A DNA stretch of 64,000 nucleotides from Uranotaenia lowii (Eukaryota; Arthropoda; Insecta; Diptera; Culicidae), in contig NC_073691.1 of the NCBI RefSeq assembly GCF_029784155.1, forward strand, positions 24,287,639 through 24,351,638. The letters run 5' to 3'. Shown here piece after piece: positions 33,259 through 45,055 of the stretch. The notes beneath the pieces were generated by a model. It searched no databases. It was not told where the DNA came from and saw only the letters and a program-made list of their open reading frames with translations. Position numbers and translations under genes: made by a program. Positions within the stretch are counted from its first letter, which is position 1. Every line of letters starts with the position of its first letter.

Positions 33259-36200
33259 CCGCCACAACCGTAGATTCAACGTTTCTGCTGACAGCGGGCC
33301 TTTGATGGCCTCGACATCGAATGCTTCTAGTATCATCATAAAATCTCCGTGTTTCTCGTCCGAACTGAACCCACCAGCGTCTCCGAGGGATTCTTCTCCG
33401 GAACGCAACAAAGCCAGCACTACGGAGACCTCCGAGCCCGTCGACTCAGTCGCGCTGCTTCCCGCCCTTATCTTCAGTCGTTCCGGCCCTGAGTTCGATT
33501 GTTGTGACGACATCCTCCAGTTTGATCTTATTGCTGCCGCATTACGGGTTCCATCACCAGGACGCATTAAATCTGGCCCTTTAGGGACCTCGGAGCCCTT
33601 CGTCTCAGTCGCGCCGTTTCCAGCCAGCGTCTTCAGTCGTCCCGGCCCTGAGTTCGTGTGTGGTAATGAGGCTCCCCAGATTGCCCTTACAGGCTATTCA
33701 TCGATCTTGAGAGCGCTTCTTGCGCCTAATATTTTCCTGCCTTTCGACAGATTCATCGATTTTTTACCACACCTTGGAGGTTCTGTCCCAGCGGCATTGG
33801 CTTCGACCCCGGGATGCAACGAACTAGGCACTACGGAGACCTCAGAGCCCCTCGACTCAGTCGCGCAGTTTCCTGCCAGCGTCATTAGTCGTCCCGGCCC
33901 TGAGATCGATCGTGGCAATGAGGTTCTCCAGCCTGCATACTCAGGCAAGTACTCTACATCATCTCGAACATTATTTTTGTGTGATAAATTTCCGCCCAAC
34001 ATCATTCGTTGGTTATCACCAAGCTGTGCTTGCTAGTACTCCAACATGCTCTTCATCGCCCCCCACGATCATCACGACTGGTACTGAGTTCTCATCACCG
34101 GGACGCAACGTATCGGGCCTCACGGAGACCCCTGTGCCCTTCGACTCAGTCGAGCTGATTCCTGCCACCGTCACCAGTCGTCCCGGCCCTGAGTTCGTCT
34201 GTGGCGTAGGGGTTCTCCAGCCTGCTTTACCAGGCAAGTACACTGCTTCTGACTGCCTTCCTCCGCGTGATGGTATTCTCCATTTCAGTGACAACGGCTC
34301 CAGATCGGCATCAGAACCGCTTGATTTCATCAACATCTACTATCAGAATGTCGGTGGTATCAATTCCTGCGTGACTGATTATCTGCTTGCTACTTCATGT
34401 TCCTGCTACGATATTATCACCTTTACCGAAACATGGTTGAACGATCACACTCTCTCCAACCAGATCTTCGGATCCGATTATTCAGTGTTCCGCTGCGATC
34501 GAAGCTCCCGCAACAGCAGAAAGGCCACAGGTGGTGGGGTGTTACTGTAAGGTCCAAATTCAGAGCCATGTCAGAGCCATGCCCGCATCGAACTCGGCGA
34601 CCGGAAGCTTTACGTTGGCGTACTATATTTGCCTCCTGATCGCTCGAGAGACGTTACCTTAGCTGAATCATTCTCACGTTGCATTTCTAAAATAAGCTCT
34701 TTCTGCGCTCCAGAAGATGACATAATCGTCTTAGGCGATTTTAACATGCCAGGTATAAAGTGGTGTTTCAGCCAAGCTAGCTTCCTGTATCCTGATCCTG
34801 AACGCTCCACTTTTTCGGCTTCCTCGAACATTATTCTAGACTCTTTGAGTACAGCAACCTTACGTCAGATCAACAGTGTTATAAACGAGAACGGCCGGAT
34901 GCTTGATCTTTGCTTCGCCAATGACGGGTTCCGTTTACCAACTATCGAATCAGCACCGGCACCGCTAGTTAAAGTAGGCCCACATCACCCGGCTTTACTG
35001 GTTACATTTAATATCTCTAGATTGTGTAACCCCGCTGATAAACTCACACCCTTCTACTTGGACTATAAGAACGCCGATTTCGATATCATTTCTCGCGTAC
35101 TGGCCACTATAGACTGGGAATCCGAACTCGAACTAGCTAACCCTAATGCTGCAGCCGAAACTTTCTCGCACATCCTCAACTACGTAATCGACCGTCATGT
35201 GCCGAAACGCACCGCCAATGCTTATCCTCGGACTCCAACTGAAAGCGACAAAAAGACGTGCCCTTCGAAATTTCAACAAGCACAAATCGCCGCATACCAA
35301 GGAAGAATATCGCAAACTCAACTCCGCCTATAAAAAAAAAGCCTGTCAACGTAGCTATCAAAACCATCTTCGTCGAATTCAGCAAAATCTCAAGACTAGC
35401 CCAAAATCCTTCTGGAATCACGTTAAAAATCAGCGGAATGAACCTGGAACACCGTCCTGCATGTTCCTGGATGGCATCATGGCGAACTCTGACTCCGGAA
35501 TCTGCGATCTCTTTGCCAATAAATTCTCGAGCATCTTTGATACATCTTCAATAACCGACAACCAACTGAATCGCGCCATCAGGAGTGTTTCACCACTGGG
35601 TTTTTCTTTAAACCTAACAGTATAACAGTCGAGGACACAATCATCTCTAAAGCAGCCACTAAGCTCAAAAACTCCTTCTCTACGGGCCCGGATGGGATAC
35701 CAGCTACCTTCCTGAAGCGTTTTATGCCTTCTTTGCTGACTCCTATCAGGCTTATCTTCCAAGCTTCGCTCGACCAGGCCACCTTCCCCTCACTGTGGAA
35801 AGAAGCTTACATGTTCCCGGTTCATAAAAAGGGAGATAGGAAAGATGTTAATAATTACCGAGGAATTTCAGCTCTGTGTGCTATTGCCAAACTTTTCGAA
35901 TTGGTGGTTTTAGATCCCATTTTCATGTTCTGCAAGCACAACCTCTCCAACGACCAGCATGGATTTATGCCTCAACGCTCAACTACAACTAACTTACTAA
36001 CCTTTACCTCGTATGTGCATGAAAGTTTTGCAAAGAAATCCCAAACTGATGCCATCTATACCGATCTGTCTGCCACATTCGACAAGGTGAACCATGATAT
36101 TGCCATCGGAAAGCTTGCGCGTTTAGGATTTTGTGGATCTCTCATTGGCTGGTTCCGCATTTACCTTACGGGACGTAAATTGACAGTTCGTACGGGTAAC

Positions 36201-37156
36201 TGTTTTTCCAGGCAGTTCTCAGCTTCATCAGGCGTGCCTCAGGGAAGTCACTTAGGGCCGTTAGTATTCCTAATTTACTTCAATGACGTGCTGCAACTCC
36301 TCGATGGACCAAAATTGGCGTATGCCGACGACTTGAAACTGTACTACTCTATTCGGCTCCGAGGATGCGAACTTCCTGCACAACCAGTTTAACCTCTTTG
36401 CCTCCTGGTGTGATGCCAATCGCCTACCTTTAAACCGTGATAAATGTGTAGTAATATCATTTTCCCGCAAACGACGCTCGTTCTCAGCCGTTTATTTCCT
36501 TGGAAACGATGCAATCTCTCGAGCTCAACACGTGAAGGATCTTGGTGTGATCCTCGACGCGCGGCTGGATTTTAAGAATCACACCAACTATATCGTTGAC
36601 AAAGCCTCCAGAAGCCTGGGTCTTCTTTTCCGCATGACGAAGGACTTTAAGGACATCTACTGCCTGAAGAGTCTTTACTGCAGTCTGGTTCGATCGACCC
36701 TCGAATATGCTTCTGCGGTTTGGTGCCCATATTATCAAAACGGCTCTGATCGCATCGAAGCCATCCAACGACGTTTTTTAAGGTATGCCCTTCGACACTT
36801 AAACTGGCAAGACCCTTTTCGACTTCCCAGCTACGAAAGCCGCTGTCGCCTGATCGACATCGACACGCTGCAAGCCCGCAAGACCGCCACTCGTGCTTCT
36901 TTCGTCGCTGATCTGCTTTCATCAAGAATCGACTCTCCTGCACTTTTGGAAGTTCTTCCACTTAGCGTCCGACCTCGTGGTTTGAGGAATCGGGATCTAT
37001 AGCTCTTCGTTCCTGTTAGACTAAACAATTACGGGGCCAACTCTGCAATAATTGGCGTCATCAAGACTTTTAACCGCTTCTCAGAACATTTTGATTTTGA
37101 CGTTTCCAAGGTTTTATTCCGAAGAAGAATTCTTAGTGTTCTAAGTTCAGTGTAGA
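33259..37156 (+). pseudogene. LINE ORF2 (endonuclease-reverse transcriptase), broken
   Basis: A spacer with four copies of a repeated module (33.4-34.2 kb) is followed by endonuclease motifs: YYQNVGGINS near 34340, TETWL near 34425 and LGDFNMPG near 34733. The reverse transcriptase follows, with GPDGIP near 35690, LSATFDKVNHD near 36070, SGVPQGSHLGPL near 36230 and the catalytic YADD at 36321. The thumb and C terminus are near 36530-37000. Breaks: a frame change near 33.95-34.03 kb; a TAA at 34548-34550 beside a small CAGAGCCATG duplication; frame changes near 35.25, 35.6 and 36.35 kb; and a TAG near 37000. The active-site aspartates remain, but no full protein can be made. Confidence 0.88.
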
Positions 37157-37815
37157 TTTGTATTTGTTGTTAGTTTTTAATTTTTAAATATCATTTGGAT
37201 CAATATATGATCTGTTGATTTAATAATAAATAAATAAATAAAAAAGTTTTATATGAAGTTCATAATAATTCAAAAGACTTAAATAGATTTGACTTTGTGG
37301 TGTCAAAAAGGCACCCAAAGTCGGAAAAGGGATTTTTTTTTGTCCAGGCTTCCAGGGTTCGTCCATAAAAAAAGTAAAGATGCAATATTGAAGAACTTTT
37401 GAATTCATTTAGGGTCCCCGAAGAAATTTTTGTATTTTGAAGCTTTTGAAAAAAGTTACAAGCCTTCAAACTTGCAATGGTGTCAAAATGACACCCTAAC
37501 GCGGGTGAGGGTTAATAAACGAACACAAAAACAGCAGTTAGGGCAAAACTCGTGGATGTCTAGGTTACCACTGCTAATAAACGAAAACACTATAAGAATA
37601 CAAAATCGATGTAGTTAGGATTGAGCTCCCTAAAATTGTTCGTCAAGCGAACAATGAAAATTGTCCAAACACTTCAGGGAGCTGTTAAAATGTCAGTTTT
37701 GTCAACAAATTTCATATTCCACGCTAGATTATTCCCAGTAGATTTTAAGACAAACATTTCGAAGCAACTAATAAAAAACCTATCGTCACCAATCGCACTG
37801 CAGTTAATAGTTGAA

Positions 37816-39663
37816 ATGCATTCACTCCGGTTACTTGCTCTTGTCATACTTTCCCTTCCAAGACATGTCAAATCGTCGGAGGGTCTCAACGAAACGATTT
37901 CAACAATTTTGGATCACTTAATCCGAGAAAGGCCCCAAATAGTGCGAAGCTGCTGTATATATTTACCAATCCACCCGATTAGCTACAGCGATGAGGTTCA
38001 AGATCTACAAAAATCAGACCAGTTCAGACTAATTCCTACCATTATGATAACCGATGAATTTTTAACTGGTACATCGGCGAAAATAAACAGTAAACCATCC
38101 CTTTTAATTTTAGTGCTTGATGAACTGCGAAATCCACCGCGCGACAATATGTGGAAGATAGCTCTTCAACTACCGTTAAACGTCCATGTCATTTTGGTCG
38201 TTTTCTGGGAGACAGTACGGTACCTTTTTCAGGTTGTGCGGTTAATGAATGAGTCACGCTTGATGAATACGCTCTACGTGACTGTGAATGTACGTAAGGA
38301 AAAAAACCTCTCATCCAAAATTGTGCTGATGACATATTCGATTGCGTTCGATAGATTCAATTTACATTCTTCTAATGAATCGTGGAAGCAGTGGTTTCCG
38401 GATCAGTTGAAAAATGTGAACGGACATTATTTTGAGGTGGCTGCTATACCAATCTTTCCGCATTTCTATGTTATGGAAGGCCGTATCGAAGGAATCGACT
38501 ACCATCTACTTAAAATTGTTCTGGATCATTGCAATGGAACCATGCGCTTTTTCCAAATTCCCTGTGACCTCAATAAAGGTGACAATTGCCTCACACTTTT
38601 CTATCAACGCCATGAGTGGATGATCATTTTCAACAGGATATTAGAAAAAAAATGGATATCGGATAACTTTGTCACGTCTTTGACGCCAAGCGTTTACACT
38701 TTTCTAGTTCCAAGTGATAAGGCCGCTACGTTCGTCAAAGTACTGGTAGAACCTTTCAAAAGGACTCTTATTTGGTCCTTTGGAGCACTGCTGCTGCTGC
38801 TGATCATTTTGATGTTTTGTTTTCCGGAGGTTTTCAGAAATGATCTTATTTTGCTTCCCCTATTCAGCATCCAAACAAATAGCATCCGGAGAATGTCTCG
38901 TGCGGAACAGGTCATAATAATGGGCCTCGCCATTCTGATGTTTTTCATCCGCTCGGTTTACGAAAGTCGACTCATCGCTGTGATCAACAATTGGCCCTAC
39001 TATTCAGACCTTCAATCGGTCCGAGATTTGCAGAAACGGAACACATCTATTCTTACAAATCTTCATATATTCGAACACTCCCCCGAAGTATTTAACATCA
39101 ACAAAGGCACATTGAAAGCTCTATCAGGTCATATTCAGGGATTTGACGCCGGTTCCGTGTACCTTTTTCCGGAGGATGACACCCGAAGGGTCATTAAACT
39201 GTGGTCAGTGTCGAAACACCGTCAGAAGCTGAACGTGTTGCCGGAAATTATCAACCTTGGATTCGCTGTTTACCCTTTCGGATATCGGGCACCTTTGGCG
39301 TACAAGTATCAACAGCTTCAACGAGTCATTTTCGAAGCCGGAATCTATCAGTACTGGTTGGATTTCTACCAACATAGGACCTTGCGTTGGGAATATGGAG
39401 TATTGTCAACATACCTGGAATATGATCCTATGACCCAGTTCATAGGCCCCAGAGATTTGACATCGTTGAGCAATTTTGCATTCATGTGTTACATTTTCTG
39501 CTTCGGAGTATTTCTAGTTGAAGTTTGTCACGCATACGCATGGAAAAAAATACTGCTGTGGACAGTGCTTATTATTCGATTTTTCAGAACTATCCGGATC
39601 GGTTTTAAATTTATTGTAAATGGCATCAGGTACCTCAAAACTGAAACTGGAAACCGTCAGTAG
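37816..39663 (+). CDS. divergent ionotropic receptor (IR family), intronless
   Basis: An uninterrupted 615-residue frame. The frame is open upstream to 37621, but has no better start there. The ATG at 37816 begins MHSLRLLALVILSLP, a good signal peptide, so I place the start here. The N-terminal half is an extracellular ligand-binding-like region. S1 runs near IPIFPHFYVMEGRIEGIDYH. The membrane part has TM1 at about 316-338 (SFGALLLLLIILMFCF), a pore-TM2 region at about 364-390 (IIMGLAILMFFIRSVYESRL) and TM3 at about 552-575 (FAFMCYIFCFGVFLVEV), with an S2 lobe between TM2 and TM3. This is the ionotropic glutamate receptor layout with a short cytoplasmic tail, as in insect IRs. Its divergence and single exon fit the expanded, taste-type IRs of mosquitoes rather than a co-receptor (IR8a, IR25a, IR76b). 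It probably acts as a ligand-gated channel subunit in gustatory neurons; ligand unknown. A TTAA element ends 304 bp upstream. Confidence 0.9.
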   Translation: MHSLRLLALVILSLPRHVKSSEGLNETISTILDHLIRERPQIVRSCCIYLPIHPISYSDEVQDLQKSDQFRLIPTIMITDEFLTGTSAKINSKPSLLILVLDELRNPPRDNMWKIALQLPLNVHVILVVFWETVRYLFQVVRLMNESRLMNTLYVTVNVRKEKNLSSKIVLMTYSIAFDRFNLHSSNESWKQWFPDQLKNVNGHYFEVAAIPIFPHFYVMEGRIEGIDYHLLKIVLDHCNGTMRFFQIPCDLNKGDNCLTLFYQRHEWMIIFNRILEKKWISDNFVTSLTPSVYTFLVPSDKAATFVKVLVEPFKRTLIWSFGALLLLLIILMFCFPEVFRNDLILLPLFSIQTNSIRRMSRAEQVIIMGLAILMFFIRSVYESRLIAVINNWPYYSDLQSVRDLQKRNTSILTNLHIFEHSPEVFNINKGTLKALSGHIQGFDAGSVYLFPEDDTRRVIKLWSVSKHRQKLNVLPEIINLGFAVYPFGYRAPLAYKYQQLQRVIFEAGIYQYWLDFYQHRTLRWEYGVLSTYLEYDPMTQFIGPRDLTSLSNFAFMCYIFCFGVFLVEVCHAYAWKKILLWTVLIIRFFRTIRIGFKFIVNGIRYLKTETGNRQ

Positions 39664-40140
39664 GGGAAGATTGAGTCCTTTAGAATTCATTAGTTGAACA
39701 CTACATTACACTACTCTACGAGTTGAATTTTCTACAGCGGAAATGGCCTCCATGGGTATGCCGAAAAAAACCACAGATATCTTGTATATTGCACAATGAT
39801 TCTTATTTTTCCCATGAGCGAGCAAGTATGTTTAATTTTGTAAACTTTGGATACGTAAAAGCTTGACAATCAAAAGATGCAGTTGAGAATTTCTAGCTTT
39901 AGAAATAGCTTTTAATCTTGAAAATCTATGAGGAAGCACTGAAAATATGTGAGGCAATAAATGAGCAATAAAACAAAACTAAACTTTGTGTTGTTTCAAA
40001 TACTTAAAGAAAAATCCCTTTTGTTCGAATCATAGCGTTTTCAAATTTGACCCAGTTCACGTGTAGAGGTTTCGAAAAAAAATTGAATACGTTTTGTTAA
40101 CAATTTGAAAGACTCCAGCAGACGGCTTGTAAATTTTTAC
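39664..40140. other. 3' flank of ionotropic receptor gene
   Basis: AT-rich sequence following the stop codon. Several AATAAA-like signals occur (39957-39971 region, GAGCAATAAAACA), so the transcript may end about 300 bp downstream of the stop. No other feature. Confidence 0.45.
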
Positions 40141-40189
40141 AGCCATTTTTGGTAGAAAAATGTGCAAAAACTGTCTGGAAATCGAATCC

Positions 40190-41100
40190 GAATGATCTGT
40201 CTGTTCCCCATAAACGTGAAACTAGGCCCCTGAAACGTGAAACTAGGCAGGTATTGAAGCCGGGGAAAATTCCTTCAAAGGATTGGGACCCTCCTTCTCA
40301 CTGGGAGGAGGAAGGGGATCTTCCAAACAACAGAAAAAATGTTAGCACATTTCGAGAATTGACCATGCAAATGGAACCACATTAAGCATGAAAGTGTTTT
40401 TGGGGTACTAAATAGGCATGTTTCAACGTTGGTTTGGTATCCCTCCATCCTTTCAATGCTGAAAAAGGATTTTTTTTGCCAAGGATTTACCGCATTCTTC
40501 CCTATCGGAAATAAGAATGAGGGAGGAGGACGCCCCTACAATTTTTGGCATAACTTGAGAATTAATGGACCAAATGGAACCAAATCGGGCATGGGAGTGA
40601 ATTTGGGTACGAGGAATGTTCCTACGATGGATTTAATCCCTTCCGCCTTCCAGTAGGTAGATAGGAAGGGGGGAGGGGGTCTCTCATACAACTTTGGGAA
40701 AAACTAGAACCCACATCGAGCAAATAGAACCAAATTGGGCATGGAAGTCTATTTGGGTATGAGGAATGTTTCTACGATAATTTGGTACCCCTTCCTTTTT
40801 TCAGTGGGGAGGAAGGAAGGCGGAAGGGGGGCTCATATGCAATTTATTGTATAGCTCGAGAACTTATCAAATGGAACTAAATTTGGCATGGCAGGTATTT
40901 GGACACGAGAAATGTTTCTATGATTATTTGAGACCCTTCCCTCCTTCCAATGGAAAGATCGAAAGAAGAAGGGGGTATTGATATTGTTTGACTTTATTCG
41001 AAAATTCATCGAGCAAACGGAGCTAAATTTGAAGCAAAACGTTATAAGTTTACGGAAAATATTTTTAGGGTAGATCGGAATTCCTCCCCACGGAGAAGTT
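40190..41100 (+). repeat. dispersed repeat cluster, about 150-bp period
   Basis: Repeated modules with the phrase CAAATGGAACCAAATCGGGC (40571), CAAATAGAACCAAATTGGGC (40721) and CAAATGGAACTAAATTTGGC (about 40869) alternate with a fragment GAGGAATGTTTCTACGAT and a GGGAGGAAGG-type purine patch. The same family occurs in the opposite orientation at 60.7-62.0 kb and 63.6-63.9 kb. Non-coding. Confidence 0.75.
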
Positions 41101-42186
41101 AAAATTTCAGATTCAAAACAATCTTAGCATTTAATCTTTGTACTGAAATTCCAGAACTCAAGTTGCAGTTCTCATTTTAAAAAGGTTTCGCCTGAAATTT
41201 ATTTTAAAATGATGTTAAAATCAAACAAAATTTAAATTAATTTTCAAAAATTTTATCAGCTAGTGATGAAGCTGAAAAAGGTGTCAAGAAAAATCAATTA
41301 TCATCTCATTTCTTCCACTCGCGTAAAAGAACCGTATTAATGTCACTGTTGACGTTCTCTGGGTCTGATAGTCTCGTCTTGTATCTCAGCTTTACGGAGA
41401 AATTGTAAATTGGTACTAATTATGATTTATAGCTCGTTCGCTCGTCGCTGTCGTTATGGCTAAACACACACATTTCCTCCTCACATTATTTATTTTACTT
41501 TACATTCAGCAGCCTCGCCATTCCGTAATTCATTGCATTCATTGGCTGTTGTTTGTGTAATTCTATTCACTGACTTTGCCGTGTCACCATCATTTGTTGA
41601 TCCTAGCCAGAAACCTGACACAAGTGTCATAATGACAACGCCTGATGCCAATTATTGATAAACCATTGGTGTTTTTCGAGAAAAAAAAACATTTTCAATT
41701 GTTTCCAGGTTTCAAGCTACTTCTGCCGATGAGAATCCTCTTTTATGAGAAAATAAGATCAATATTTTCTGCAAAAACACAAAATCGATAACAAAAAAAA
41801 GAGTAGAACCTACACTTGTCCACCGCCAAGGCAATGCTCCAGTCACGACGGGCGATTATAATTTAATCAGTTTGTTTCAAATGTCACCGCTGTGGCAAGA
41901 TGTCAATTTTGATTTAGATGACATATCCATTAGCCATCATGAAGTGCCTTGCCTTGCTCGCTTGTCTGCTCGTTTTCTCGTTAGCTAGCGAGCTCACTTC
42001 CCGTATTATCCCGGGCGCAGTTCAATAAATATTAAATTCATCGACTGGATGAGAAATTTCCCGTGTTGGTTATATCTATGTATATTTTTTCCATCCTTTG
42101 CTTTTCAATCGAGTTTACCTTTTTTCGGATACCGATGAAGTTACCTATATTGTCTTTTTTTTGTTGTTGTCAGTTTGTTATTTATG
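41101..42186. other. intergenic, no gene recognised
   Basis: AT-rich to balanced sequence running into a gap. A 34-codon frame from 41456 with a hydrophobic N terminus is the only slightly suggestive element, and it is too short to support. Confidence 0.4.
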
Positions 42187-42686
42187 NNNNNNNNNNNNNN
42201 NNNNNNNNNNNNNNNNNNNNNNNNNNNNNNNNNNNNNNNNNNNNNNNNNNNNNNNNNNNNNNNNNNNNNNNNNNNNNNNNNNNNNNNNNNNNNNNNNNNN
42301 NNNNNNNNNNNNNNNNNNNNNNNNNNNNNNNNNNNNNNNNNNNNNNNNNNNNNNNNNNNNNNNNNNNNNNNNNNNNNNNNNNNNNNNNNNNNNNNNNNNN
42401 NNNNNNNNNNNNNNNNNNNNNNNNNNNNNNNNNNNNNNNNNNNNNNNNNNNNNNNNNNNNNNNNNNNNNNNNNNNNNNNNNNNNNNNNNNNNNNNNNNNN
42501 NNNNNNNNNNNNNNNNNNNNNNNNNNNNNNNNNNNNNNNNNNNNNNNNNNNNNNNNNNNNNNNNNNNNNNNNNNNNNNNNNNNNNNNNNNNNNNNNNNNN
42601 NNNNNNNNNNNNNNNNNNNNNNNNNNNNNNNNNNNNNNNNNNNNNNNNNNNNNNNNNNNNNNNNNNNNNNNNNNNNNNNNNNNNNN
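42187..42686. other. assembly gap (500 N)
   Basis: Exactly 500 undetermined bases, a placeholder length. The sequence resumes directly in a pentanucleotide array, so the gap is probably caused by that array. Confidence 0.99.
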
Positions 42687-43133
42687 TGTAATGTCATGTA
42701 ATGTAATGTAATGTAATGTAATGTAATGTAATGTAATGTAATGTAATGTAATGTAATGTAATGTAATGTAATGTAATGTAATGTAATGTAATGTAATGTA
42801 ACGTTATGTAATTTAACATAATGTAATGTAATGTAATGTAATGTAATGTAATGTAATGTAATGTAATGTAATGTATTGTACTGTACTGTAATGTAATGTA
42901 ATGTAATGTAATGTAATGTAATGTAATGTAATGTAATGTAATGTTATGTAATGTAATGTAATGTTATGTAATGTAACGTAATGTAATGTAATGTAACGTA
43001 ATGTTATGTTATGTAAGGTAATGTAATGTAATGTAATGTTATGTAATGTAATGAAATGTTATGTAATGTAATGTTATGTAATGTATTGTAATGTAATGTA
43101 ATGTAATGAAATTATATGTAATGTTATGTATTG
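42687..43133. repeat. TGTAA pentanucleotide satellite
   Basis: About 450 bp of (TGTAA)n, nearly perfect at first and increasingly variant (ATGTT, ACGTA, ATGAA) towards 43130. It starts at the gap edge, so the true array is longer. Confidence 0.95.
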
Positions 43134-45055
43134 TAGTGTCTCTGCATCTAGAAACTTAATCCATGATCATAATCAAACATTTAATGCAGATTTCAAACTA
43201 TGGTTGCTTATCAAAATTTCCATCCCACTCAACCATCGCCGCACCCCGAGCAAGGTTTTGCAGCAGCTTCCTATCCGTACTCCCAGGCCATCAAAAACGC
43301 AAAGACGCAATAATGTTGTCGCCTCACTTGTCACAGGCTGGCGAGTGTTGGTTTGGCAAAAGGCTTTCCGGGGATCCCGGGCGCAAAAATATGAAAAGCA
43401 GAACCACCCGGCAAACACGTGTCAATGTCAAACGAAATGTACGCACCAACGCACTCGGGCGGCCGGAGGAAAAAACCGTTTATTCTCGCACTTTGTAGGC
43501 CTCTATGCCTATTCTCGGTTCGGTTCGGTACGGATTTCATTTTTCACTGTTTCCGCACCCCTTCATCTGCTGGTTTTCCTGGATCTCTAAAGACGGAAAA
43601 ATGGTAACATCACAGGGAAATTGGTACCTCGGTTTTTCACGCAAGAAGATTCTACTTCCCAACATATCAGCCGAATTATTGTGCTTGGAAAATTGCACAA
43701 TTTAAAATCTTTCCTTTTTTTTTGTTTTACATAAATTTTTGCAGGAAATTTACATTTCATATTTTACCAAAACTTCGTTCAGGTGAAGTTTTCCTTATAT
43801 GTTTGTATTGGAGTTTTCCGAGTTCCCTAGGGACGTAATGTTGGGCCTCCATTATTTATGTTCTCGATATCAAGAAAATTGATGTTAAAATCAACCAGAA
43901 GAACTATTCCAATCATTTGATGACTGAGTAAATTTTCTCTTAAGATTCATATTAAAAAAAAACTGGTTGCAAACTACACCTCCGAAATGATCTCCCTCAT
44001 AACAAATTCTCGGAAATTTTTGGGTAAGATTCATGACATCCGACTTCCGTTGCGGATCGGCACACAAAAAAACTTAAGACATTATTCAAATGACATTAAA
44101 AACGAACCCATTTGACACCCGCAAAAACAAATTCGTCGCGGTCATATTCAACTTCATTTGAAGTTTTGTTTTTCGGGGCTCCGGCACATCATACAAAAAT
44201 TGTCACATGTTCATTTTGAACACTGTAGATAATGGGACACAAAGAATTCCAAACAAATAGTAAGCTCGCGGCGTCTTTGTCGGTGCAGCCTCGTGGCACA
44301 CTCGGTTCGGGATCGTGTGTGTAGTTTCACTTTCGATTCGGGCCACACAAAAAAAGAGTACTACCCATCATAAGTCCCGAAAAGGTCCTAATCTCGTTTC
44401 GAGCTGGTCCACATTTGGATTCTTGTTCAAGGAAAAGCAGATCACCAGGGGCAACGCGCACTTACACGCCAAATTCACACAACCGAAGACAAACGATCGG
44501 TCGGGCGGCCTACTTTGTTCAATATGGCTTGCGGTGTGGTGTGGCCCTCTATTGTATGAATAGTTGCAAATGTTAAATCTAGATCACACATGCATTTCCT
44601 CTACGAGATCATACCGGGAACAAAGAAGCCGAGCAGAGGACTACTAGACCTCCTTGAGCTGAGCCGCCGGGAGAAGAATCCGCCTGCTTAGATGTCTCAA
44701 AGCACAAAAGAAAGAAATAATGCAATGTAACCGAACGGAATAAAGGAATCCGATATTGGGACCCTAGATAATAATTTTCTCCTAAGAGGATTACAACTTT
44801 GCCCAAACTGCAGGCTTTGAGGGTGACACGAAGATGCGATTTTTTTTCTACTCTTGTGGGGGCATTATCTGACAGACGAATGCTTTTGTCCCGGAACAAT
44901 GAAGGGCTTGAATACTTTTGTTTGTGTAAGGCTATGATCCCGTTCGAAGGTTTTGTGTGGTTTTCGTGCGACCTTTAGCCTTTGAAATTTATCCAACATC
45001 AACATAACATTTTTCAAAGAAATTACAATTTGAAATTATCTCGATATCAAATTCT
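43134..45055. other. intergenic, no gene recognised
   Basis: Balanced to AT-rich unique sequence. Overlapping open frames at 43126-43590 on both strands and at 44315-44899 have no recognisable domain and conflict with each other. No supported feature. Confidence 0.4.

Larger units (their letters stand above)
32280..37240 (+). mobile_element. CR1-like non-LTR retrotransposon (LINE), decayed
   Basis: A PHD-finger ORF1, then an apurinic-endonuclease-like region, then a reverse transcriptase, all on the plus strand. It ends in a short AATAAATAAATAAATA tail near 37225-37240. PHD-type ORF1 plus this RT style points to the CR1 group; Jockey-type elements would be expected to have CCHC fingers in ORF1. 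The 5' end is an estimate. ORF2 is broken at several points, so this copy is inactive. It lies wholly inside the TTAA element. Confidence 0.85.
31500..37511. mobile_element. TTAA-flanked inverted-repeat element, interrupted by a LINE
   Basis: The left end CCCTCATCCGCATTAG (from 31500) and right end (reverse complement CCCTCACCCGCGTTAG, ending 37511) are inverted repeats matching at 14 of 16 positions. Each is directly flanked by TTAA (31496-31499 and 37512-37515). Inside both ends lies a GTGTCAATTTGACACC-type palindrome (GGTGTCAAAATGACACC on the right), strengthening the pairing. TTAA target sites and CCC termini suggest a piggyBac-type element. Without the nested LINE (about 32280-37240) it is only about 1 kb and has no transposase, so it is a non-autonomous copy. 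Confidence 0.75.

Noticed and set aside
37621..37815. 65-codon N-terminal extension of the ionotropic receptor
   Set aside because: The extension begins with TTG and would bury the signal peptide. The ATG at 37816 is a better start.
41456..41560. 34-codon frame with a hydrophobic N terminus
   Set aside because: Too short and lacking a defined mature part, splice support or recognisable similarity.
42063..42711. Open frames across the N gap
   Set aside because: They consist almost entirely of undetermined bases.
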